Shown here: positions 1-5,996 of the stretch, in pieces
Numbering within the stretch: the stretch's first letter is position 1
Layout: every line of letters starts with the position of its first letter
Origin: Deltaproteobacteria bacterium
GTDB taxonomy: Bacteria > Desulfobacterota > DSM-4660 > Desulfatiglandales > Desulfatiglandaceae
Length of the DNA stretch: 6,125 bases
Direction of reading: 5' to 3'
NCBI GenBank assembly: GCA_019307165.1
Contig: JAFDKD010000234.1
Coordinates: forward strand, 1-6,125
Made by a program: the position numbers and the translations under genes
The notes under the pieces: model-generated
What the model saw: the letters and a program-made list of their open reading frames with translations, nothing else
The model's database searches: none
Told to the model about the DNA's origin: nothing

Positions 1-1869
1 GGTGGCGCCGTCGGCCAGTTCAAAACGTCCTATTCTTCGGGAACTTGCACCGGTAAAGGCGCCTTTTTCGTGACCGAAAAGCTCGCTTTCTATCAAGGGG
101 GCGGGCAGGGCCGCACAATTGACCCTTATCAGCGGTCGATGGTTTCGCGGGCCGGCATCATGAACGGCGCGGGCGAGCAATTCTTTGCCCGTGCCGGTTT
201 CCCCGAGAATCATGACCGCCGTATCCGTGGGCGCCACCTGCTCGACCCTGTAAAGGACATACTTGAGCACGTCGCTGGCGCCGATGATGTTTTGAAAGTT
301 GTGCTCCAGCCTGATTTCATCCTGAAGGTATGCGGACTCCGCTTCGAGGTGCTCCGTCAGCCGCTTGATCTCGGAAAAGGCGTCTTTCAGCTTCTGTTCC
401 GCCGTCTTTCGTTCGGTGATATCGCGGTTGCCGGCCCGAAAGCCCAGGAAGGCGCCGGTTTCATCGGTGACGGGGAGGGACACATGCTCGATCCATCGGG
501 TCTCACCGTCCTTTCTTCTGATCCGGAACCGGATTTCATTGGGGCCGCGATGGTGTCGCGACTCCCGGTAGTGCCGGTCCCAGACCTCCCTGTCTTCCGG
601 GACGATAATTTCCCGGTACAGCGGCGGGTGTTCGATAAATTCCCGGGCCTGATACCCGGAAATGCGCTCGGCCGAAGGCGAAACGTAACGCAATGAACCG
701 TCGGCGTTTGCCCAGTACTCCCAGTCGTGGGTAAAATCTGCGACAATTCGGTATTTGGCCTCGGATTCACTGAGCGATCGGACGGCCCGAATCCGTTCCA
801 GGGCGCTCACGAAAATCTCCCCCAGCAAACGGAGCCTGGGCACAAAATCGTCCCCGGGCACGTTTTCATTTCGATCCACCGTCATGCCGATCACGTACCG
901 CACCCGGCCGTGGAGGGTCAGCGGAATGTGAAGACCGTAACGAAATCGGGCGATTTCCTTGGAGCTTGCCCTGTCTTTGGCGGCCTCCGGCGGAAAGTCC
1001 TCGGTGTTGATGCTCACGACATCGCCGGATAGAATCCTGCCCGTGATCCAAGGAAAATGGAGTGCTAAGTTGACCTCCTTGGGCACCGGAGTAATCCCCT
1101 TTTTCAAAGCGATATGCACCAGGTAGACGGCATTTTCTTTGGGGAGGACTTTGAAAAAACCGCACCGGTCCAAACTGAAAAGATCAAGGATCCGTTTCAG
1201 AGCGGACTCGATTTCCGGATCAACGTCATCGGGCGGCAGATCGATGAATCGTGCTGAAAGGTCCGTGAGCAATTGCTCGAAAAGCAGCTGCTTGCGGAGA
1301 TCGGCCGTGCGTTCCTCGATCCGGTGCTCCAACAGTTCAGCGGCCCTGCGAAGGGCTTCCTCCGCCCGTTTTCGATCCGTGATCTCCCGCATCACGCCGG
1401 TCTGCAGGACGGGGGTCCCCGTGTCGTCGAACGTGGTTTTTCCGACCGTCTCGACCCAGTAGCGTTGCCCGTCCTTGCCAAACCACTGGAACTCGGTGGG
1501 GAGGCTTTCGCCTGCCGTGGTCCCGGTCTGGAATTTGCGGATCACTTCCCGCCGTTGTTCAGGAACCACATAATCCAGGAAATGTCGGGATATCAACTCG
1601 TCGGGTTCATAGCCGAAATGTCGGATTTGCGGGCTGATATACGTGATAATCCCGTCGGGTCTTACGGAATAGACCACGTCGTGGGAGTTTTCCACGAGCA
1701 ACCGGTACCGTTCTTCGCTCGAGGCCTTTTCGGCGCGCCTTTGTTTCGCCTTTTGAATTGGGCCACCCTTTGACTTCATTTTTTCCGCCTGTGAACCGCA
1801 GTCCCGTTGAGTCTTCTCTTCCCGTTCCGCCAATGCATCAGCCGCCGGATGCTTTTTCGAATGACCCAT
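1..1869 (-). CDS. Sigma-54-dependent transcriptional activator, PAS-GAF-PAS-AAA+ (3' end missing)
   Basis: This is a bacterial enhancer-binding protein: a signal-sensing cytoplasmic regulator that would remodel RNA polymerase-sigma54 using ATP. Read from ATG 1869 it has 623 codons in the window and stays open to the left edge. Order: a charged N-terminus; PAS 1 at about residues 51-165, ending in the typical EITDRKRAEE; a helical linker containing ERTADLRKQ; a GAF-like domain at about 200-360; PAS 2 at about 367-488, ending DITERK; a short coiled-coil linker; then the AAA+ domain from about 527. Walker A GETGTGKE is at residues 556-563 (positions 181-204). LFGHEKGAFTGA at 597-608 includes the sigma-54-contacting GAFTGA loop (positions 46-63). 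Walker B, the arginine finger and the Fis-type HTH would lie beyond the left edge. No receiver domain is present, so direct ligand or redox sensing, or input from a partner, is more likely than phosphorylation; the ligand cannot be read from the sequence. An in-frame ATG at 1779 is an alternative start: it has the better upstream purines (AGGCGG, 6 nt away), while ATG 1869 has none. The family assignment is firm; the start is uncertain. Confidence 0.93.
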   Translation of the reverse strand, partial: MGHSKKHPAADALAEREEKTQRDCGSQAEKMKSKGGPIQKAKQRRAEKASSEERYRLLVENSHDVVYSVRPDGIITYISPQIRHFGYEPDELISRHFLDYVVPEQRREVIRKFQTGTTAGESLPTEFQWFGKDGQRYWVETVGKTTFDDTGTPVLQTGVMREITDRKRAEEALRRAAELLEHRIEERTADLRKQLLFEQLLTDLSARFIDLPPDDVDPEIESALKRILDLFSLDRCGFFKVLPKENAVYLVHIALKKGITPVPKEVNLALHFPWITGRILSGDVVSINTEDFPPEAAKDRASSKEIARFRYGLHIPLTLHGRVRYVIGMTVDRNENVPGDDFVPRLRLLGEIFVSALERIRAVRSLSESEAKYRIVADFTHDWEYWANADGSLRYVSPSAERISGYQAREFIEHPPLYREIIVPEDREVWDRHYRESRHHRGPNEIRFRIRRKDGETRWIEHVSLPVTDETGAFLGFRAGNRDITERKTAEQKLKDAFSEIKRLTEHLEAESAYLQDEIRLEHNFQNIIGASDVLKYVLYRVEQVAPTDTAVMILGETGTGKELLARAVHDAGPRNHRPLIRVNCAALPAPLIESELFGHEKGAFTGASSRRIGRFELADGAT

Positions 1870-1873
1870 AGGG

Positions 1874-1887
1874 GCGGTTTCAACCGC
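1874..1887 (-). promoter_or_regulatory. Small hairpin just upstream of the activator start
   Basis: The sequence GCGGTTTCAACCGC is a perfect inverted repeat that folds as a 5-bp stem with a 4-nt loop. On the minus strand it ends 4 nt before the ATG at 1869, in the 58-bp gap after mfd. No T-run follows, so it is not a rho-independent terminator. It would occupy the place where a Shine-Dalgarno belongs, so it could dampen initiation at 1869 or simply mean that 1779 is the true start. The stem is short and may be chance. Confidence 0.25.
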
Positions 1888-1927
1888 GACACCGAACGGG
1901 CGTTATTCCATACAATCCCGCCAAATT

Positions 1928-4900
1928 CTAATGCGTCCGAGACAGCCATTCTTTCTCTACCCCGCTTAGAAAGGCCTGTGCCTTATCAAGCCGTTCCGCC
2001 CCATCCATCGGCATTCGAATCCGAAGTCTGTTCTGGGCCGTAAAGCGGGATATGTTGGGATGCGCGCCGACCCAACCGAGGATGCGGTCCGAATCGACAG
2101 CGCTTGACTCGGAAAATGTCAGGGTCAGATCGTGCGGCCCCAGATCCAATCGACTGATGCCCATGCCCTTGAGCCGGAGTCTGACGCCCATGACCCCCAG
2201 GAGATTTTCAGCCTCTTTGGGCAGGGGGCCGAAACGGTCGCGGATTTCTTCCCGCACGGCGCCCAGTTCGGCATCCGCCCCCAGGCTGGAAAGTCTTCGG
2301 TACAAGTTGAGTCTCACGTCCGTATCAAGCACGTAGTCCGCGGGGAGGAACGCCGAGATATCCGCGTTGATTTCGGGATTGATGTCTTCCTGCCATTCCT
2401 CCCCCTTCAACTCCGCGACGGCCTTTTCGATCAGTTTCAGGTAAAGCTCGTAGCCTACCGCGGATATGTGCCCCGCCTGGTTGAACCCCAGTATGTTTCC
2501 TCCGCCGCGGATCTTGAGGTCGTGGAGGGCCAGGTGGAGGCCCGCGCCCAGGTGCGAGAAGTCCATGAGGGCCTTGAGGCGCTTCTCCGCGTCCCTCGTC
2601 AGCACGGTGCCCCTGGAAAGGAGCAGGTATGCGTAGGCCTTCTCCCTGGACCTCCCCACACGGCCCCTCAGCTGATAAACCTGGGCCAGGCCCAACCGGT
2701 CCACTTCATCGATAATGATGGTGTTTGCCGACGGGATATCGAGCCCCGATTCGATGATGGTGGTACAGACCAGCACGTCCACCTCTTTTTGCAGGAACCG
2801 CATCATGGTCCCTTCCAGCTCCCGTTCCTTCATCCGGCCGTGGGCTACGGCCATACGGGCATGGGGGACCAGTTGTCTCAACCGGTCCGCCACGCTGTCG
2901 ATGGTCTGCACGCGATTGTGGACAAAAAACACCTGCCCCCCCCTGGCCAGCTCATTTTGAATGGCCCGGGCGATGAGCGGCTTGTCATAGGGGGAGAGAT
3001 AGGTCTCGATATCGAGCCTGTCTTCGGGGGGGGTCTCGATCATACTCAGGTCGCGAACGCCCATGAGGGACATATGGAGCGTTCTGGGGATGGGCGTTGC
3101 GGTCATCGCCAGTACGTCCACCAGTGATCGAAACCGCTTGAGCGCCTCTTTCTGCTTGACGCCGAACCGCTGTTCTTCGTCGATGATCAACAGGCCCAGG
3201 TCCTTGAAGGCAACGTCCTTCTGCAGTATTCGGTGGGTCCCGATGAGGATGTCGATCCGTCCCGACCGCATTTCCGCCAGGGTCTGGGTCTGCTCGGCCC
3301 GGGTCTTGAATCGGCTCAAAATCCCCGTGCGCAGGGAATAGGGCGTCAATCTTCGATTGAAGGTGTCGTAATGCTGCTGAGCCAGGACCGTGGTAGGCAC
3401 CAGGAGCGCCACCTGCTTGCCGTCGGAAACCGCCTTGAACGCGGCTCGAATGGCCACCTCGGTCTTTCCGAACCCCACGTCCCCGCAGATGAGGCGATCC
3501 ATGGGCAGGTCCCGGGCCATGTCCTCCAGCACGGCCTCGACCGCCTTGATCTGATCCCCGGTCTCTTCGTGTTCGAAGGTGGCTTCAAACTCCCGGTAGA
3601 GGGGATCGGGCCGGGAAAAGGCGTAGCCTTTTCGGTACTTTCGGACGGCATACAGGTCGACCAGCTGTTTTGCAATTCTTTTGACGGAGCTTTTGGCCTT
3701 CTCCTTGGCCACGTTCCATGAGCGGCCGCCAAGTCGGTCCAGCCGGATGTCTCCGCCTTCCGCACCGACGTATTTCTGGAGAATGCTGATCCTGTCGGCG
3801 GGAATATACAGTTTGTCCTTTCCGGCGTATTCGACCACAATGAAATCGTTCGCCTTGCGGTCTATCTCCATCTTTATCAGGCCGGCATAACTCCCGATAC
3901 CGTGCTCCTCGTGGACCACCAGGTCACTTTCCTTGAGCTGGCTGAAGCTGGACCATCTCAGCGCGTCCCGGCTCCTTTTTGCCGCCGGCTTCGCGGGGGT
4001 CCGTTTCGCCCCGAAAATTTCATCCTCGCTGACGACATAAAGCCCCCAATCCGGCCATGTAAAGCCCCGGGCAAGACGGCCCAGGCAGATGTGTATTCCG
4101 GGGCCGGGGGGAAGCTTGTCCCAGCCTTCCACCACGCCGTCCACATGGACATCGTAGTTTTGAAGGATTTTCTCGAGACGGTCGGCCTGCTGCCGGGTGC
4201 GACAGACCAGGGCGACCCTGCCCCGTGAGGCGCGCCACTGGGAAATACGCTGCGCCAGCGGCGAGAGAGACACCCGGCCCTTACCCGAAAGACTCAGGTC
4301 AAGGTCCCCGTCCAACGGGGCGTGGCCTGAAATTTCCAGGGTTTCCCGCGTGTCGGGGGCAAAGCCGAGGGGCAGTTCGCCCACTTGCAGCTGTTGATGG
4401 CGTTCCAGCCGTCGCCGGATTTGCTCGTACGGGATCAAGACCCCCTCGGTTTCGGGGAATGGCGCCCCCCGCTCCGCGGCTTCTTTTCTGAACCTCTCCA
4501 GGTCCTGAGCGAACCGTTTTTCGATTCTTTCTCCCGCGGGGGGCAGCCGGTGCGGATCGATCAGGATCACCAGGCACTCCCCGGCCAGGTATTCCGGCAA
4601 GGTGTCGAGTTGCGAATAGAAATGATTGAGCCAGGCTTCCTGCCCCGGGAATCGCATGCCGGCCCCGGTGGGCACGGGGAGCCTCCCCATGGACCGGGCC
4701 CTTTGGGTCGCAGCCTCGTCGATGACGATCTCGCTTGCGGGCAGGACCGTCATTTCCTCGATATGCTCCCTGGAACGCTGACTGGCGGGATCGAAGCGGC
4801 GGAGGGATTCCAGGCGGTCCCCCCAGAACTCCAGGCGAACCGGCATGAGCGATGAAGGGGAAAACAGATCGATGACCCCCACGCGCACCGAATAATCGCC

Positions 4901-5398
4901 CATTTCATCCACCAGGGAAGTCCGCCGATATCCCGCGGCCTCGAGGGTCCGGATAAACCGATCCCTGTCCATTTCCTCGCCCGCCTCCACATATTCGATC
5001 CCCTTGACAAAGCTCTTTTTGGGCAGGACTCTGAAACTCAGGGCCTCCATGGAGGTCATGAGGACGGCATCGGGAAGGGACAACATGGCGTCGAGGGCCT
5101 GCAGTCGGCGGGCCACGACATTGCCGTGGGGACTGAGCCCGGAAAGCGGGGACATGTCGTAGGGCGGAAATTCAAAAATGCGGGCGCTTTCACCGGGCAT
5201 GAAAAACCTGAGTTCCCTGGTCAAGCGGGCGGCCGCCTTCCAGTCGGGCAGCAGGATGAGGCACGGTCTGCTCATCGTCGTGATCAACCGGGACAAAAAA
5301 TAGGACCTGACGGCGCCTGAAAGTCCCGTCAGCGCGATGGGGCCGGTGCCCGTCTCGATCCATTTTTCAAGTGTTCTTATGTGGCCGTCTTCGGTCAT
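1928..5398 (-). CDS. mfd: Transcription-repair coupling factor Mfd, complete
   Basis: Mfd is a cytoplasmic ATP-dependent DNA translocase that removes RNA polymerase stalled at lesions and recruits UvrA, starting transcription-coupled nucleotide excision repair. The 1156 residues match the usual length (about 1150 in E. coli). Residues 1-210 form the UvrB-like module: its P-loop equivalent, GLSGAVRSYF at 25-34, lacks GKT as is normal in Mfd, and FWGDRLESLRRFDPASQRS (191-209) belongs to the UvrA-binding surface. The RNA-polymerase-interacting domain begins at DLVVHEEHGIGSYAGL (492-507). The translocase has Walker A GDVGFGKT (639-646; positions 3461-3484), PTTVLAQQH (668-676), GTHRIL (720-725), DEEQ (740-743), TATPIPRTLHMSL (766-778), GGQVFFVHNR (820-829), TTIIESGLDIPSA (879-891) and QLRGRVGRS (909-917). 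A TRG-like translocation segment around 945-985 contains IRGGGNILG. The C-terminal autoinhibitory domain (about 1028-1150) includes RDRFGPLP. ATG 5398 is the only good start before the in-frame stop at 5461-5459, yet no clear Shine-Dalgarno precedes it. No frameshift or missing catalytic residue is seen. Confidence 0.99.
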   Translation of the reverse strand: MTEDGHIRTLEKWIETGTGPIALTGLSGAVRSYFLSRLITTMSRPCLILLPDWKAAARLTRELRFFMPGESARIFEFPPYDMSPLSGLSPHGNVVARRLQALDAMLSLPDAVLMTSMEALSFRVLPKKSFVKGIEYVEAGEEMDRDRFIRTLEAAGYRRTSLVDEMGDYSVRVGVIDLFSPSSLMPVRLEFWGDRLESLRRFDPASQRSREHIEEMTVLPASEIVIDEAATQRARSMGRLPVPTGAGMRFPGQEAWLNHFYSQLDTLPEYLAGECLVILIDPHRLPPAGERIEKRFAQDLERFRKEAAERGAPFPETEGVLIPYEQIRRRLERHQQLQVGELPLGFAPDTRETLEISGHAPLDGDLDLSLSGKGRVSLSPLAQRISQWRASRGRVALVCRTRQQADRLEKILQNYDVHVDGVVEGWDKLPPGPGIHICLGRLARGFTWPDWGLYVVSEDEIFGAKRTPAKPAAKRSRDALRWSSFSQLKESDLVVHEEHGIGSYAGLIKMEIDRKANDFIVVEYAGKDKLYIPADRISILQKYVGAEGGDIRLDRLGGRSWNVAKEKAKSSVKRIAKQLVDLYAVRKYRKGYAFSRPDPLYREFEATFEHEETGDQIKAVEAVLEDMARDLPMDRLICGDVGFGKTEVAIRAAFKAVSDGKQVALLVPTTVLAQQHYDTFNRRLTPYSLRTGILSRFKTRAEQTQTLAEMRSGRIDILIGTHRILQKDVAFKDLGLLIIDEEQRFGVKQKEALKRFRSLVDVLAMTATPIPRTLHMSLMGVRDLSMIETPPEDRLDIETYLSPYDKPLIARAIQNELARGGQVFFVHNRVQTIDSVADRLRQLVPHARMAVAHGRMKERELEGTMMRFLQKEVDVLVCTTIIESGLDIPSANTIIIDEVDRLGLAQVYQLRGRVGRSREKAYAYLLLSRGTVLTRDAEKRLKALMDFSHLGAGLHLALHDLKIRGGGNILGFNQAGHISAVGYELYLKLIEKAVAELKGEEWQEDINPEINADISAFLPADYVLDTDVRLNLYRRLSSLGADAELGAVREEIRDRFGPLPKEAENLLGVMGVRLRLKGMGISRLDLGPHDLTLTFSESSAVDSDRILGWVGAHPNISRFTAQNRLRIRMPMDGAERLDKAQAFLSGVEKEWLSRTH

Positions 5399-5466
5399 GG
5401 ATGGACGCTTTTTGTTTTGAAATCTACGCTTTCGCTGTTGTGAAATGTTCAGACTCAGTTATTTAC

Positions 5467-5491
5467 CACGAAGCACACGAAGTGCACGAAG
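5467..5491. repeat. Three CACGAAG units at exact 9-bp period
   Basis: CACGAAG occurs at 5467-5473, 5476-5482 and 5485-5491, each start 9 bp from the last, with variable dinucleotides CA and TG between units. It sits about 70 bp upstream of the mfd start, inside its probable leader or promoter region. Three perfect 7-mers in strict register are unlikely by chance. Whether the array is a protein-binding site, slippage-generated or a remnant of a dispersed repeat cannot be told from one copy. Confidence 0.75.
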
Positions 5492-5521
5492 AAATGCATA
5501 TTGATTGTCAAAAAACTCCTT

Positions 5522-5564
5522 AACTTTAGGCACTCTAGTCACTTTAGATCACTTTAGTCACTTA
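5522..5564. repeat. CACTTTAGT-like short tandem array, about five units
   Basis: The units read AACTTTAGG (5522), CACTCTAGT (5531), CACTTTAGAT (5540), CACTTTAGT (5550) and a partial CACTTA (5559-5564), giving spacings of 9, 9, 10 and 9 bp. The array runs directly into the left edge of the 106-bp duplicated element. The unit differs from the CACGAAG array to its left apart from sharing the initial CAC and the roughly 9-bp period. No function is recognised. Confidence 0.75.
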
Positions 5565-5579
5565 CAGGACAGCAAAGAA

Positions 5580-5611
5580 ATTGAGAATTGAAGATTGAAA
5601 ATTGAAAATTG
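5580..5611. repeat. ATTGARN heptad array, copy 1
   Basis: Consecutive heptads ATTGAGA, ATTGAAG, ATTGAAA and ATTGAAA, then a terminal ATTG, follow with strict 7-bp period. They form the left arm of the first 106-bp unit. Their complement appears as TTCAAT-type units to the right of the GC hairpin. Confidence 0.8.
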
Positions 5612-5617
5612 GTTGTG

Positions 5618-5634
5618 GCGCTGCGTAGCAGCGC
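5618..5634. repeat. GC-rich hairpin in element copy 1
   Basis: GCGCTGC, a GTA loop and GCAGCGC form a perfect 7-bp stem at the tip of the palindromic unit. It is strongly GC-rich against AT-rich arms. No U-tract follows on either strand, so it is not a classical intrinsic terminator. Confidence 0.8.
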
Positions 5635-5685
5635 ATCCATAAATCTTCAATAACTCAATGTTCAATATTCCAGGACAGTAAAGAA

Positions 5686-5717
5686 ATTGAGTATTGAGAA
5701 TTGAAGATTGAAAATTG
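5686..5717. repeat. ATTGARN heptad array, copy 2
   Basis: Heptads ATTGAGT, ATTGAGA, ATTGAAG and ATTGAAA, then terminal ATTG, start exactly 106 bp after the first array. Compared with copy 1, one heptad appears gained at the left and one lost at the right, so the total length is unchanged. Confidence 0.8.
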
Positions 5718-5723
5718 CTTGTG

Positions 5724-5740
5724 GCGCTGCGTAGCAGCGC
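5724..5740. repeat. GC-rich hairpin in element copy 2
   Basis: This is the same 17-bp perfect hairpin as at 5618-5634 (GCGCTGC-GTA-GCAGCGC). It is preserved without a change although the neighbouring heptads differ between copies, which may mean the stem matters or that the duplication is recent. Confidence 0.8.
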
Positions 5741-5855
5741 ATCCATAAATCTTCAATAACTCAATGTTCAATATTCAATGTATAGGGGGCGGCCTCAAAG
5801 CCGTGTCCTGTGGACCCGGATCTTTACAGGTCCCCGTTTGCTTTTGAGAAAAGAC

Positions 5856-5901
5856 TTGACACTTGAAAGACATTCAAAAAAAGATACCGGACACATAGTA
5901 T
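5856..5901 (+). promoter_or_regulatory. Candidate sigma-70-type promoter for the acyl-CoA dehydrogenase gene
   Basis: Two overlapping readings exist. The hexamers TTCAAA (5873-5878) and TAGTAT (5896-5901) are separated by 17 bp and each match consensus at four of six bases. A perfect TTGACA lies at 5856-5861, but the best hexamer at usable spacing is the poor AAAGAT (5880-5885, 18-bp spacer). Either would give a leader of roughly 90-110 nt before ATG 5997. This is pattern matching only. Confidence 0.3.
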
Positions 5902-5907
5902 GTATTT

Positions 5908-5921
5908 AATCCGGCCGGATT
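5908..5921. promoter_or_regulatory. Perfect 14-bp palindrome, candidate operator
   Basis: AATCCGGCCGGATT is perfectly self-complementary and lies a few bases downstream of the candidate -10 hexamer at 5896-5901, close to the expected transcription start. That is a typical place for a repressor operator. Genes for acyl-CoA oxidation are often controlled by TetR- or GntR-family repressors that bind palindromes, but which regulator would act here is unknown and no regulator gene of that kind is in the window. Confidence 0.4.
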
Positions 5922-5982
5922 TCCCTGCAATCCCGGCTTGCTGTCCCGAGCCATTACCGGAACCGGATATCGCGTGTTGCAG

Positions 5983-5988
5983 AGGAGG
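5983..5988 (+). promoter_or_regulatory. Consensus Shine-Dalgarno
   Basis: AGGAGG, within AGAGGAGGAAAG, sits 8 nt before ATG 5997. It fixes that ATG as the start and predicts efficient translation. It contrasts with the absent Shine-Dalgarno at mfd. Confidence 0.9.
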
Positions 5989-5996
5989 AAAGAACC

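Larger units (their letters stand above)
5565..5776. repeat. Two abutting copies of a 106-bp palindromic intergenic element
   Basis: Copy 1 spans 5565-5670 and copy 2 spans 5671-5776. Both begin CAGGACAG, end TTCAATATTC, are exactly 106 bp and touch without a spacer. They are identical except for one base near the start (C5573 versus T5679) and differences inside the heptad tract. Each copy has, in order, a lead of about 15 bp, about five ATTGARN heptads, a GC-rich hairpin, then a right arm built of TTCAAT units complementary to the heptads. In copy 2 the left arm 5683-5709 and right arm 5748-5776 pair over almost their whole length, with two single-base gaps and about three mismatches, so the unit can form a long stem capped by the GC hairpin. 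This resembles a REP/MITE-type palindromic unit, but I do not recognise a named family, and no transposase or clear target-site duplication is present. Confidence 0.88.
5399..5996. other. Divergent intergenic region, repeat-rich, no convincing gene
   Basis: This 598-bp stretch separates the divergently transcribed mfd and acyl-CoA dehydrogenase genes and is visibly richer in A+T than either. From left to right it holds: about 65 bp of unique mfd leader; a 9-bp-period CACGAAG array (5467-5491); about 30 bp of unique sequence; a 9-10-bp-period CACTTTAGT-like array (5522-5564); two abutting copies of a 106-bp palindromic element (5565-5776); and about 220 bp of unique sequence with a candidate promoter, a 14-bp palindrome and the ribosome binding site for the rightward gene. 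The open frames inside it follow the repeats and have no recognisable protein signal. Confidence 0.8.

Noticed and set aside
1273..1773. 166-codon plus-strand frame, and the 70-696 and 727-1032 frames
   Set aside because: All are antisense shadows of the PAS-GAF-PAS activator, whose minus-strand translation gives continuous, recognisable domains.
1870..1927. Terminator between mfd and the activator
   Set aside because: The only hairpin there (1874-1887) is short and is followed by CCCTATGGG on the minus strand rather than a T-tract.
2132..3127. 331-codon plus-strand open frame antisense to mfd
   Set aside because: It lies entirely opposite the motor domain of a certain mfd gene, has no ribosome binding site or recognisable domain, and long antisense frames are expected in GC-rich coding sequence.
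5506..5511. TTGACA on the minus strand as the mfd -35 box
   Set aside because: No acceptable -10 hexamer occurs 16-18 bp downstream (the spaced position reads CGTGCA), so the mfd promoter is left unassigned.
5558..5746. 62-codon minus-strand frame across the duplicated element
   Set aside because: It translates the repeat arms (runs of F, Q, S, I, L, N), has no Shine-Dalgarno, and 106 bp is not a multiple of three so the two copies are read in different frames.
5565..5776. CRISPR array
   Set aside because: Only two units that abut without a spacer; the sequence is a palindromic duplication with no unique spacers and no cas gene nearby.
5790..5803. CGGC-CTCAAA-GCCG as an intrinsic terminator
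   Set aside because: The uninterrupted stem is only 4 bp, and no T-run follows on either strand.
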